DNA of 64,000 nucleotides from Embleya hyalina (GCF_003967355.1 NZ_BIFH01000019.1:310001-374000), one strand, 5' to 3'; shown: positions 18,245-27,446, numbered from the stretch's first letter. A program made the numbers and translations. The notes: generated from the sequence alone by a model not told the origin.

Positions 18245-18275
18245 GCCCGGTGTCCTCGACCCGAGGACACCGGGC
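18245..18275. terminator. perfect 14-bp inverted repeat
   Basis: GCCCGGTGTCCTCG (18245-18258) pairs exactly with CGAGGACACCGGGC (18262-18275) around a three-base loop. It lies 259 bases after the esterase stop and about 70 bases before the CRISPR-like block. No U-tract follows. It could be a rho-independent-type terminator of GC-rich actinomycetes or a structured site of its own. Confidence 0.5.
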
Positions 18276-18344
18276 CGGGCGGACGGACGGTGACGCGTCG
18301 GGAACCGCGAACCTCCCCGCGGACGACGCGTAGGCGGCACGACA

Positions 18345-18428
18345 CAACCGAACGAAAATGCTGTGACCCGCCGGCAGGACCCCAGGTAGGTGATCCAGTG
18401 TCGGCCCCGCACGAGCGGGGACGCTTCC
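18345..18428 (+). CRISPR. orphan leader-like block with a single CRISPR-like repeat (copy 1)
   Basis: The 29 bases 18400-18428 look like a type I-E repeat of actinomycetes: GTCGGCCCCGC, then ACGAGCGGGG, with a GC-rich hairpin. Just before it, CAACCGAACGAA at 18345 and GCTGTGACC at 18360 look like the leader that precedes such arrays, ending in ATCCAGT. No second repeat follows and no cas gene is in the window. The same leader elements and a variant repeat recur at 22326-22395. The gap around it (17987-18645) holds no gene I can support. Confidence 0.5.
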
Positions 18429-18645
18429 CCCGGCGCCGCAGCAAGCCCGCCGCCCACGAAGAGCCGGGCAATTCCCCACCGAAGTCGCTGCTACACGAGC
18501 GGCCGTCCACGCAACACATGGGTCACGGGCGACCCGCACCGCTACACGGACCGCGCTCGGCCGAGGTTCGCACGCACCCCTCGCACAGCGGATGGCCAGG
18601 GCCGAGCACCGGCTGTGGAACCGTCCGCGGAAACCTCGTCCGCGA

Positions 18646-20568
18646 TTATTTCCAGGTTCTGGCGTAGTACTTCGGGCCGCAGGCCTCCAGGGCTTTCCGC
18701 GCCGCGTTCAAGGTGTGGACGTCGCTCTTCGCGGTGGTATCGAGGTACAACGCCTCCGCCTCGAGCACGTAGCGACCCGTCCACGTGTATTGGCGGTGCC
18801 CGGAGAGTTTGGCGTAGTCGTCGCAGGCACCGGCACTGGAGACCGGGCATCTGATCCCGAACGACCAGGAACCGCCGCGTAGTTCCTTGACCGCCTCGAC
18901 CACGGCCTCGGCGTCGTTCGCGGAGCCGAGAGGAAAGATCTGGACGTGGACCACCATCTCGCCGCCTGTGCGGGATCGCCCGCTGTAGGTCCCTGCCACC
19001 TCCGAGGTACAACCCCTGGCAGCGAGCGCGTTCCGCACATCCGCGGTCATCTTCGGCGTGTCACAGGAGTATTTTCCACTCTCCCACACCCTGTACGGGA
19101 CTCCGTCGTCGTCGGAGAACGACGGAGCCAGCAGTGCGCCTGCGGTGAATGGAGTCCTGTCGGTGCCGGCGTTGTCCAAGGAGTTCTCGTCGAAGGCGGT
19201 CGCGGTGGGGGTCGAGGAAGCCGCACCGTACGAACTCGCGCCGTTGCTGCCGGTATCGCCGTCCCGGAGATCGGGCAATTCCATGACACCCACAGCGAGA
19301 AGCGCAAGCGCGAGGGCCCAAAGGAGTTTGCCCCTGTGCCGGTTCGCCGGGGACTTGGGCCGGGGAGGGGGGTTTACCACGGTCGGAGGCGACCGCATGG
19401 CCGTGTCTTCGGGGGCGAATGCCGGGCGGGCGTGGTCGGTGATGGGTTCGCGGCCGGTGCGGGTGTTGTCGAAGGTGCCGTCGCGGGAGGTCCGGCTCCC
19501 GGTGCGCGGTGGGGGAGTGTTCTTCGGGGTGGCCTCGTCGTCCTCGGGTTCCACAGGGGCCGGGTCCGGGGTGGTTCCCGTCTCCTGGGGTGGAGGGGCG
19601 GCGGTGTGTGTGGGTCGTGCCTGTCGGGGTGGTGTGTCGGTTGTGGTGTCGTCGTGGTGGGGGGCGGATGGGCCGGGGGTGTTCAGTGCGGTGGTGGCGG
19701 CGCGCAGGATGGCGTGGGTGACGGCGGGGGGCAGCCATCCGGTGTCCGGGCCGATGCGCGTGGGCTGTTCGGGCAGGAGTGCGCGGGCGGCCTCGGCGGT
19801 GGGTCGGGTCGCGGGGTCCTTCGCGAGGGCGGCCTCGACCAGGGGGGCGAGTGCGGCGGGTAGGCCGTCGAGGTCGGGGGCGCGGGTGGTCAGGTTGGCG
19901 AACAGCACCGGCAGGGTGTCCCCGGGGAAGGGTGGGCGGCCGGTGGCGGCGTGGGCGAGGACCGCGCCGGCGGAGAACACGTCGCTCTCCGGGCCGACGT
20001 CGGAGCGTTCGAACTGCTCCGGCGACATGAAGCCCATCGTGCCGACCGTCTGCCCGGTCCGGGTCAGGCCGGTGGCGTCGGCGGGCAGCGCGATCCCGAA
20101 GTCGACGACCCTGGGGCCGTCGACGCCCAGGACGATGTTGGACGGTTTGACGTCGCGGTGCACCAGGGCGACCGCGTGGATCCGTGCCAGCGCGGCGAAC
20201 AGGCCCGCGGCCAGGACGAGCAGCGACGCCTCGGGTAGCGGCCCGAACCGCCGCACCGCCTCGCCCAGGGGGATTCCGGGCACGAACTCGGTGGCCAACC
20301 ACGGGACATCCGCGTGCGGGTCCGCGTCCACCAGTGCCGCGGTGAACGCCGAGCCCACCCTCCGCGCGGACTCCACCTCCCGGACGAACCGGCGCCGGAA
20401 CTCGACCCCGCCGTCACCGAGCAGATGCGGATGCACCACCTTCACCGCCACCGCCGCCCCGTCCGGCGCCCGCCCGAGGAACACCCGCCCCATCCCACCC
20501 GACCCCAACACCCCCACCAACCGAAACCGCCCCACCCGCAACGGATCCCCACCACCCAACGCCTCCAT
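18646..20568 (-). CDS. receptor-type Ser/Thr protein kinase with extracytoplasmic domain
   Basis: 640 residues from ATG 20568; upstream in-frame sequence is poor. The kinase domain (about 10-270) has the Gly loop LGSGGMGRVF, the Lys of AVKVV, HRDVKPSNIVL and DFGIA, so it should be active. A Pro/Thr-rich linker of ~130 residues leads to a single membrane helix (LLWALALALLAVGVMEL) near 430, then an exported ~200-residue domain with six cysteines (YSCDTP, ARGCTSE, IRCPVSS, GACDDY, EACGPK). This is the PknB-like receptor layout; the outer domain is not PASTA and is probably a ligand or stress sensor. Divergent from a lipoprotein gene at 21023. Confidence 0.85.
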   Translation of the reverse strand: MEALGGGDPLRVGRFRLVGVLGSGGMGRVFLGRAPDGAAVAVKVVHPHLLGDGGVEFRRRFVREVESARRVGSAFTAALVDADPHADVPWLATEFVPGIPLGEAVRRFGPLPEASLLVLAAGLFAALARIHAVALVHRDVKPSNIVLGVDGPRVVDFGIALPADATGLTRTGQTVGTMGFMSPEQFERSDVGPESDVFSAGAVLAHAATGRPPFPGDTLPVLFANLTTRAPDLDGLPAALAPLVEAALAKDPATRPTAEAARALLPEQPTRIGPDTGWLPPAVTHAILRAATTALNTPGPSAPHHDDTTTDTPPRQARPTHTAAPPPQETGTTPDPAPVEPEDDEATPKNTPPPRTGSRTSRDGTFDNTRTGREPITDHARPAFAPEDTAMRSPPTVVNPPPRPKSPANRHRGKLLWALALALLAVGVMELPDLRDGDTGSNGASSYGAASSTPTATAFDENSLDNAGTDRTPFTAGALLAPSFSDDDGVPYRVWESGKYSCDTPKMTADVRNALAARGCTSEVAGTYSGRSRTGGEMVVHVQIFPLGSANDAEAVVEAVKELRGGSWSFGIRCPVSSAGACDDYAKLSGHRQYTWTGRYVLEAEALYLDTTAKSDVHTLNAARKALEACGPKYYARTWK

Positions 20569-20671
20569 CACACCCCCGTCCCGAGCACGACTCCCGACCG
20601 CCCGAGGGCCGGTGCCGCCCGACGTCACAGGACACCGCACGCCCGGCGCCTCCGCAACCCATTCCCCCTAG

Positions 20672-20691
20672 CGAGGGCGAAGACGCCCTCG
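20672..20691. promoter_or_regulatory. 8-bp inverted repeat between divergent genes
   Basis: CGAGGGCG (20672-20679) and CGCCCTCG (20684-20691) form a perfect stem around AAGA. It sits about 105 bases upstream of the kinase and 330 upstream of the lipoprotein, in a gap where neither gene ends, so an operator or leader hairpin is more likely than a terminator. The rest of 20569-21022 shows no gene. Confidence 0.4.
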
Positions 20692-21022
20692 AATAGTGGG
20701 TGTTCGAGACGGAAACGACGTGTGCGTCGACATCGGCAGGTCCCGCAACGCAACGGCGATCTCCGAGATTCAGACGACCCGCTCGGGCAACTGCCGCACC
20801 ATCGGGGCAGGGAGCGGGTGAGGGGGTGAACGGGGATTCGGTTCTTCGACGTTCTCGGCGTTCACACAACGCGACGCGTCCCCCGGGTGCTTGCCGACGT
20901 CCGCGTGAGCCTCGGCCGGGTCGGGCACCGACATGCCTCCCGGCCGACCCGAAAGGGTGACCCGTGCAACCTCGCAACGGCCTCGACGGTCCAACACAGG
21001 ACATCCACACCCTGGGGGCACA

Positions 21023-21490
21023 GTGCAGCGCACCGCTCGACTCGCAACGACCGCCGCCCTGGCGGCAACAGTCCTCCTCGCCACCGGCTGCGGCGGCGAC
21101 GGGGACGACGACAAGGGCACCAAGCCCGCGGCGGCACCCGCTTCCGCGGGCAGCGGACCAGTCGCCGGGCAAACGGCGGCGGCACCGGACACGGCCGCCC
21201 TGGAGACCGCCGTCCGGGCCTACACCGAGCACCTGTTCAAAGGAAACGGCGCCGGCGCCTACCCGATCCTGTCGACCAGGTGCCAGGACAAGATCGGCAG
21301 GCCCGGGTACGACGCCCTCGCCGCCGAAGCCAAGAAGACGTACGGTGCGCTGACCATCAAGTCGATCAAGGTCGACCAGATGTCCGGCGACATGGCCCGC
21401 GCCTCCTACGACGTCGGCGTGCCCGCTCTCGAACGCAAGGGGCAACCCTGGACGCGCGAGGGCGGTACCTGGCGTTGGGACGCCTGCTGA
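21023..21490 (+). CDS. small lipoprotein
   Basis: 155 residues from GTG 21023, with GGGGG five bases upstream. The N-terminus is a lipoprotein signal (TARLATTAALAATVLLATGC) with lipobox LATGC and the acylated Cys at residue 23, followed by a Gly/Asp/Ala linker. The remaining ~100 residues (VRAYTEHLFKGNGAGAYPIL, then CQDKIG and YDALAAEAKK) resemble the NTF2-like/ketosteroid-isomerase fold of small actinobacterial lipoproteins that bind a ligand or partner. Anchored on the outer face of the cytoplasmic membrane. Divergent from the receptor kinase, so it may belong to the same signalling unit. Confidence 0.75.
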   Translation: MQRTARLATTAALAATVLLATGCGGDGDDDKGTKPAAAPASAGSGPVAGQTAAAPDTAALETAVRAYTEHLFKGNGAGAYPILSTRCQDKIGRPGYDALAAEAKKTYGALTIKSIKVDQMSGDMARASYDVGVPALERKGQPWTREGGTWRWDAC

Positions 21491-21507
21491 CCCACCCGGC
21501 ACAACCC

Positions 21508-21535
21508 CGAGGCCCCGCCGCCGCGCGGGGCCTCG
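21508..21535 (+). terminator. terminator hairpin after lipoprotein gene
   Basis: CGAGGCCCCG (21508-21517) and CGGGGCCTCG (21526-21535) form a perfect 10-bp stem with an 8-base loop, 18 bases after the lipoprotein stop. Without a U-tract, as usual in this GC range. Confidence 0.65.
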
Positions 21536-21554
21536 CCCATGCGAGGAGGTGACC

Positions 21555-21998
21555 ATGTGCCGCCCCCGCACCAACGACACCGTGCGCGCCGCCACCCTTG
21601 CCGACATCCAGGTCGGGAAGCTCCCGGCAGGGGTGTATGTCCCCATGCCCGAACCCGAAGGGAATTGTGCCCGTGCGTCTGTTCGGCTCGGTGGATATGG
21701 TCGGCGTGTGGACAGTGATCGCAGGCCGGGCCGGGACGACGTCGAGGCGTGCCTCGTGGCGCTGCTCGAGGGCCGGATGAGCCGTGACGCGGCCGACCGG
21801 TGGGCCGCGCGGTGGATCGAGCGGGACTCCCACGACGACGGAAGCCGACTCGAATGGGACGAGCCGACCCGGCGGGCGCTGGGCCTGTTGCACGGCGTCG
21901 ACCTCAGACACGGGCCCGACGAGGACTACCTCCACGACGACGACCAGGTGCGGGAATGGCTGAACGAACTGCGCGGCCACGCCCGCCGACCGGCCTGA
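21555..21998 (+). CDS. conserved hypothetical protein
   Basis: 147 residues from ATG 21555, chosen for the near-perfect GGAGG five bases upstream. An in-frame GTG at 21708 would give a 96-residue protein that begins just before the part that looks conserved: DDVEACLVALLEGRMSRDAADRWAARW (residues ~58-84), a two-helix segment with several Trp, then LLHGVDLRHGPDEDYLHDD and a final WLNELRGH. The acidic, helical domain resembles short Streptomyces proteins of unknown function. The N-terminal 50 residues may be a separate leader. Follows the terminator of the lipoprotein gene. Confidence 0.6.
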   Translation: MCRPRTNDTVRAATLADIQVGKLPAGVYVPMPEPEGNCARASVRLGGYGRRVDSDRRPGRDDVEACLVALLEGRMSRDAADRWAARWIERDSHDDGSRLEWDEPTRRALGLLHGVDLRHGPDEDYLHDDDQVREWLNELRGHARRPA

Positions 21999-22325
21999 CC
22001 CACGCCCGTGTGCATCGGTACCGCCGGCCGCGAGACTGGGAGAAGCTTCCACCACCCCCACAGAGGCGAGGGCGAAGTGGCCTTCGACCCCACGCGAAGG
22101 AACGTCGGCCCCACGTCGTCGGGTGAACCGCGACGGGAACCACGACGATTGGCCCTGCCCGGGACAAGAGGCAGTGGCAGGTCGGGAACTCCCTAGCCGC
22201 CCCGACCGTGCATCGGCCGGTACCGATCCATCGCCACGCGGCAGATGCTCATGGGCCTTCGGGTGAACTACCTTGCGGCCGGCGGAGATTCACCTCGCCG
22301 CCGACGACGTGTGGCCGACATGATG

Positions 22326-22395
22326 CAACCGAACGAAGACGCTGTTACCGGCTGCCGGCATCCAGTGTCACCCCGCGCGAGCGGGGAGTGCTCGG
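22326..22395 (+). CRISPR. orphan leader-like block with a single CRISPR-like repeat (copy 2)
   Basis: CAACCGAACGAA at 22326, GCTGTTACC at 22341 and TCCAGT at 22361 match copy 1 at 18345-18399, with a short deletion in between. The 29 bases 22367-22395 form the repeat-like unit (GTCACCCCGC, GCGAGCGGGG core hairpin). It is again single and without cas genes. The flanks differ from copy 1, so this is not one simple large duplication. The rest of 21999-22490 shows no gene. Confidence 0.45.
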
Positions 22396-22490
22396 AGTTC
22401 GGGCGCTTCCGCCACCGCCCGGGGTGTCGGCCATCCGCGCGGAATTGCATCCGATGCAACTCGAGCCGGACCCGGATCATCGAGCACGCT

Positions 22491-23918
22491 TCACTCGGGC
22501 ACGGAGAAGGTCACGTACAGCGGTGTCGCAAGTACGGTGCGCGCGCCGTCCGGCGTGGTGTCCACGTGCAGGCATCGGGCGAGCGCGGTCATCGGATGCC
22601 AACCGGACTTGAGCCTGCGCAACAACCACTCGTACTCGGAGCTCAGGATACGTGATCTGCCGTCGTCCGCCGTCAGGAACTCGACATGTGCCTTGGGCTC
22701 CACGGTTCCCCGCCGTTCGAGATCCACGATCTTTCGCAACATGGCCAGCGTCCCCGGCAGACCGGAAGCCGCCATGCGCCCGTAGTCGACGACGAGGGGT
22801 CGTGTCGGTCGATCGAGGAGGTATTCGGCGGAGCCGCCGAGCGCGAATCGAATGCCGGATGTCTCACCGACGAAGAGAACGCCTTCGATATTCGACTCCG
22901 GGAGGCAGAAGACCATGGGAACGCCGCGAAGCCGGAACCAATGGCCGACCCCCAGTGCGTCGTCGTCGATGTCCTTCACGCCGTACCCTCGACCCAGCGC
23001 GTTCTCGACGTCGGGTACGAGCCCGATCACATCCTCCGCTCGGCCACCACCGCCGGCCGCGGTTTTCCACCAGGGAGGCTCGTCCGCATCGGCGATGCTT
23101 CCCGTCCGGGCCCCGACATCCAAACCCAGGACCCGCGCGATACGACCGACCTTGCGTGCGGACACGTAGACGTAGTCGCGGACTTCCGCATCGATCCCTG
23201 CGGGGGCCGGGGTTCCCGCGGCGGCCACGATGTTCGTCTTCAGCACGCGATAGGCGAGGTGGTCGGCGGAGTCCGGTCGGATGATCGAGAAGTGGTCGCC
23301 GGGCAGGACGCCGGTGTCCGGGAACACGCCGCGGGCGGACGCCGGGGTGACCACGTTGTCCTGGTCGCCCGCGTAGGCGTACACCCTCACCGGACACCGG
23401 TCGGAGGCGACCGCGTCGGCGTGGACCACCCGGTTGAGCACCACGCGTTGGGCCTCGTGGACGGCGTCGTCCAGCGGACGCAGTGCCCGCTCCTGCGGGT
23501 GCGCCAGGAATCCCCGTGCGGCGGCTCGTCGCAGGGTCTGGAAGAGCTGGGAACCGGAGTTGGGGCACGCGAACATCACCACGCAGGCGATCCGCGCGAG
23601 TTCGCGACCCCGCGCGTGCATGACCGTCCGGGCGAGGTGTCGTTGGACGATCAGGCCGCCCTGACTGTGCGACACGAGGACTACGCGGGAATGAGGAAGC
23701 GTGCCCAGGAAGGTGCCCAGGCCGTCCGCCAGCGTGTCGAAGTCGGGAATCCGTTTCAGCGGGCTGAGACGAAGCTTCGGCGACGGGTACTCGAAGTGGA
23801 ACGGGTTGATCCCGGCGAGGTCCGAATCGGCCTCGATCAGGCCCCGGAACGCGCTCCACGTACGGGCCGACGAGAACAACCCGTGAACGAACACAACCGC
23901 GACCCGCTCCACACACAC
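22491..23918 (-). CDS. alpha/beta hydrolase with unusual C-terminal domain
   Basis: 475 residues from GTG 23918, chosen because GAGGGA lies nine bases before it and the hydrolase fold begins at once (ERVAVVFVHGLFSSARTW). The nucleophile elbow is VVLVSHSQGGL near residue 95, a Ser in SHSQGG, and YAGDQDNVVTP near 195 and GDHFSIIRP near 220 supply the likely Asp and His. From about 250 a second domain starts with RDYVYVSARKVGRIARVLG, reminiscent of the DUF7019/SAVMC3_10250-type YVYVSxxKV opening, and runs to the end (DVENALGRGYG, GHWFRLRG, FVGETSG). A cytosolic lipase- or PGAP1-like esterase fused to a domain of unknown role. Confidence 0.7.
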   Translation of the reverse strand: MCVERVAVVFVHGLFSSARTWSAFRGLIEADSDLAGINPFHFEYPSPKLRLSPLKRIPDFDTLADGLGTFLGTLPHSRVVLVSHSQGGLIVQRHLARTVMHARGRELARIACVVMFACPNSGSQLFQTLRRAAARGFLAHPQERALRPLDDAVHEAQRVVLNRVVHADAVASDRCPVRVYAYAGDQDNVVTPASARGVFPDTGVLPGDHFSIIRPDSADHLAYRVLKTNIVAAAGTPAPAGIDAEVRDYVYVSARKVGRIARVLGLDVGARTGSIADADEPPWWKTAAGGGGRAEDVIGLVPDVENALGRGYGVKDIDDDALGVGHWFRLRGVPMVFCLPESNIEGVLFVGETSGIRFALGGSAEYLLDRPTRPLVVDYGRMAASGLPGTLAMLRKIVDLERRGTVEPKAHVEFLTADDGRSRILSSEYEWLLRRLKSGWHPMTALARCLHVDTTPDGARTVLATPLYVTFSVPE

Positions 23919-24316
23919 CGCCCGAGTCCCTCGGCAACGGACACCGACACTACCCGCTCCCTGTCGCCCGTTCGGGTGAAACGAAGGCGACGACGTACGG
24001 TGCACCGGCACACCCCGCGACATCGATCATCGACTGCGCCCTCCGACTCTGCCGTGCGCGGCGACGAGTACCGCCGACTCCGAATACATGCCTGTTGTCA
24101 GCTGTTCGAGCCGATCCGGATCCGGCGGACGTCGAGCCGTGGGCCGCACAGTCACCGGCGATCCGACGTCGCGGCCCTTTGCCCTGTGCGACCCCGTGGA
24201 CCACGTAATCGCTATCCACCGCCGGGTATCCCGGAATCGCTTGTGGGACACCGTACGGCGGCCCATGCTTTCGGCATGGACGGCGCGGGCGGACGGTCGA
24301 AACGGGGCGGTTCCGG
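23919..24316. other. intergenic region between divergent genes
   Basis: About 400 bases between the hydrolase and the second kinase, which are transcribed away from each other. It must hold both promoters. No inverted repeat, RNA or small gene was recognised. Confidence 0.4.
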
Positions 24317-25942
24317 ATGAATTCCAGGTTCGCTCCGCTCTCTCCGGACGATCCGCACACGGCGGGCGGGTACGTTCTGCGTGCGCGTCTGGGCGCGGGC
24401 GGCATGGGTCGCGTGTATTTGTCCTTCACCCCCGGCGGCCGTGCTCTGGCGATCAAGGTGGTGCGGCCCGACTTCGCGGACGACGCCACGTTTCGGCGCC
24501 GGTTCCGGCAGGAGGTGGCCGCGGCGCAGCGTGTCCAGGGGCTCTACACGGTGCCCGTCGTCGACTCCGACACCGATGCGGCGGTGCCGTGGATGGCCAC
24601 CGCGTACGTTCCGGGTCCGTCGCTCTCGCAGGCCGTCGAGGACCATGGTCCGCTGCCTCCGGTGACGGTGTTCCGTCTCCTGGCGGGGGTGGCGGAGGGG
24701 TTGGACGCCGTACACGCCTGCAATGTGATCCACCGTGATCTGAAACCGGCGAACGTGCTCCTGGCGCAGGACGGGCCGCGGGTGATCGACTTCGGTATCG
24801 CCCGGGCCGCCGACGCCTCCTCCGTCACCGGGACCGGCGCAAGCGTGGGCACGCCCGCGTTCATGGCCCCGGAGCAGATTCGGGGCCGTTCGGCGACGCC
24901 CGCCCTGGACGTCTTCGCCCTGGGGAACCTGGTCGTGTACGCGGCGACGGGGCACACGGCGTTCGGGGAGGGACACCGGGACGCCCTGTTCCACCGGATC
25001 CTCATGGAGCCCGCGGATCTGGACGGCTGCCCCGTCGAGCTGCGCGACATGGTCACGCGGTGTCTGACGAAGGACCCCGCGGGGCGGCCCACGCTGGCCG
25101 AGGTCCTGGGGTTCGCCAGGAAGCTGACGGAACGCGAGACGATCCCCCTTCCCGGGTCCTGGCTCCCGGCGGAGATCGTCGCGTCCTTCACCGCGCACGA
25201 CACGGCCCGCTTCACGGCCACGCGCGACGACCCACCCCCGGACGCCGGGCGCCGCGTCGCCGCGCGATCGGCGGTGGCCCCGGCCGCAGTCGAGGCCGGC
25301 CCCGCCGCCGGTACCGCGCCCCGCCCCGGACAGACCGCCGACAAGGTCACGCCCGTGCCCGGCGGCGGCGAGAGCGGCGTCGGCGGCAAAGGCGTCCTCG
25401 CCGTGGTCGCCGTCGTCGCCGCGGTCGCGTTCCTCGCCATCGGCCCGGAAAAGGTCCTCGACACCCTCCGGTCGTCGGCGTCACCGACGACCGAGGCGGC
25501 ACCCCGGGCCACCGTCCCGGTGGCACCCCACACCACCGAAGTCACACCCCAGGCCCCGTCCTCCACGCCCCCCGTGTGGACACCGACGGCCAAGGCGACC
25601 CCGACAGGACCGAAAGCCGGCTGTGAACAGGCACATCAGGCCATCAAGACTCAGAACGGGCGGACGCAGGACGTCAAGGACGCGAAAAAGGTGAACACCC
25701 AACAGCACGCCTTCGCCGACGATTTGGATAAAGCCGCCCTCGAGGCAACGGACCCGGAACTCCGAAGAGTGCTCCACGATTTCGCGGCCGACGCAAGGGC
25801 CATGGGCACCAACTACGAGGCTTCGGATGCCGCCGCCAAGGCCGGCAACGCGCAGAGCCTGTCCGACCACCAAGCCGCCTTCTCCACTGCTTCCGACAAG
25901 ATGTCCTCGGACCTGGCGAGATACCAATCCCTGTGCCGATGA
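24317..25942 (+). CDS. receptor-type Ser/Thr protein kinase
   Basis: 541 residues. Kinase domain (about 18-270): LGAGGMGRVYL loop, AIKVV Lys, HRDLKPANVLL catalytic loop, DFGIA, and an activation segment with TGTGASVGTPAFMAPEQ. A basic/Ala linker leads to one membrane helix (VLAVVAVVAAVAFLAIG, near 360) and a Thr/Pro-rich spacer. The exported C-terminal ~110 residues begin with a Cys (KAGCEQAHQAI) and end with one (YQSLCR), and are predicted to be a helical bundle. A second PknB-like receptor, about 3.7 kb from the first but with a different outer domain. Start supported by GGGGCGG before the ATG. Confidence 0.85.
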   Translation: MNSRFAPLSPDDPHTAGGYVLRARLGAGGMGRVYLSFTPGGRALAIKVVRPDFADDATFRRRFRQEVAAAQRVQGLYTVPVVDSDTDAAVPWMATAYVPGPSLSQAVEDHGPLPPVTVFRLLAGVAEGLDAVHACNVIHRDLKPANVLLAQDGPRVIDFGIARAADASSVTGTGASVGTPAFMAPEQIRGRSATPALDVFALGNLVVYAATGHTAFGEGHRDALFHRILMEPADLDGCPVELRDMVTRCLTKDPAGRPTLAEVLGFARKLTERETIPLPGSWLPAEIVASFTAHDTARFTATRDDPPPDAGRRVAARSAVAPAAVEAGPAAGTAPRPGQTADKVTPVPGGGESGVGGKGVLAVVAVVAAVAFLAIGPEKVLDTLRSSASPTTEAAPRATVPVAPHTTEVTPQAPSSTPPVWTPTAKATPTGPKAGCEQAHQAIKTQNGRTQDVKDAKKVNTQQHAFADDLDKAALEATDPELRRVLHDFAADARAMGTNYEASDAAAKAGNAQSLSDHQAAFSTASDKMSSDLARYQSLCR

Positions 25943-26071
25943 CCTCGGTCGTTCATGAGTCCTCGCCCCGGGATGTCGACGCAGAGGAAGAGCCGACCCG
26001 CCGGCATCCTGGTTTCGGCCCCGAGCATGCGGCGGGTCGGGGGCGGGGCTTGTCGAAGCGGAGGGCAATCC

Positions 26072-27251
26072 TTGGGCGTGGAGCCACTGATAGCCGCAGT
26101 GCGCGGTGGGGATGCCCGGTTGACGGGCGCGTTGTTGGACGCGGGCGCCGACCCCGACGCGGTCGACGAGGATGGCACTCCGGCTTTGTGTCTGGCGGTG
26201 GACGCCTTCGATGTTCCCGTGGTCGACGTGCTGCTCGGGCAGGCTTGCCTGGACCTCGCCGCGCCGGACGGCCGCACGCCGTTGTTGCGCGCGATCGACC
26301 GGGGCGCCTGCGAGATCACGGAGAGTCTCGTCGGGTATGGGGCGAAGCTGTGGATCGCGGATGCCGAGGGGCGTGACGCCTTGGCGCTTGCCCGGTACTG
26401 GCACGAGACGGGCGTCGAGACGGAGTTGCGCCGCAGAAGCGGGTCACCGCAGGTCGCGCGCAGAACCGTTCGGCGGTCGTACTCCCGAACATCCTGTGAG
26501 GAAATGTCGTCGGGGGGCCTGACGATCAGGGACGGACACACCGCCGTCCTCACCTCGTTGGAACTGCTGTACGGCATCCGTCCGTCCTTCGACGAGTTGC
26601 TCTCGCGTGCCCTGGCGGAACCCGACGTCGACCACGAGGTGTGGTGGGCGACGGTGTCCACGCTCGTGAAGCGTCACGACCCGACCGTGTGGGACGCGGC
26701 GATCGGTCTGTGCGACCGGTCGGACCCGTTGGAGCGGTGCTTCGGCGCGGACGTGCTCCGCTGCACCAACCTGTTCGACGAGGACGAGGACACCCCGTAC
26801 GACCGGCCGCTCGTCGACCTGTTCCTGCCCTGGTCGGCACGCGAGCCGGATCCCCGCGTGGCCCGGATCCTCACCGCCGGCCTGGTCGACACCCAGGACC
26901 CACGCACCGACGAGGTACTTCGCGTACTCTCCCGCCACGTCGACGCCGAAGTCCGGTGGTGGGCGACGAACGGACTGGGCACCAATCGAGAGAAGGAGCA
27001 CTTCAGCGCTGCCCGCGGTGGTGGAGCGGCTTGAGGACACGGACGCGACGGTCCGCCAACTGGCCTGCCGTGCCATCGCCTTCGCCCCACCGGACACCCC
27101 CGACATCACGGATCTGCTCGCGGCACGCCTGCCCCTGCGCGACGACCCCCGCGGCGACGACATCCTCCAATGCCTGGATCCCGCCGACGAGGACTCCCCC
27201 CACCACTGGCTGCTCTACGACGTGTACCGACACCGCGCCGGATACCGCTGA
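26072..27251 (+). pseudogene. ankyrin/HEAT-repeat protein, frameshifted
   Basis: TTG start at 26072 with GGAGGG six bases upstream. The first ~110 residues form ankyrin repeats (LLDAGADPDAVDEDGTPAL, then LDLAAPDGRTPLLRAI and YGAKLWIADAEGRDALALA). The second part has HEAT-type repeats (VDHEVWWATVSTLVKRHDP, VDAEVRWWATNGLG). After GTNREKE, near 26995, the frame runs out; the next frame continues the repeat pattern (ALPAVVERLEDTD, VRQLACRAIAFA) to 27251. A one-base change thus splits a ~390-residue protein. Repeat proteins of this kind mediate binding; here next to a receptor kinase. Confidence 0.65.
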
Positions 27252-27446
27252 CCGCGAAGGTCGACTGCCGCTTCGCGGCGATCGACGCGCCGCCCGCCGA
27301 ACGCAGGAGACGACGGCGCCGGACGCGCGTCGTGGCCGCGCCGGTGGGTTTGATGGTCACGGACTCGTATCGCGCCGCACCGGGGGTTCGGGTCGATGCG
27401 AGGATCCGACGGAGGGAAGATCCGTCCACTTCACGGGGGAACGAAA

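Noticed and set aside
18345-22395. A true CRISPR array between the two repeat-like units.
   Set aside because: No regular repeats occur between them; the interval is filled by a kinase, a lipoprotein and a small gene.
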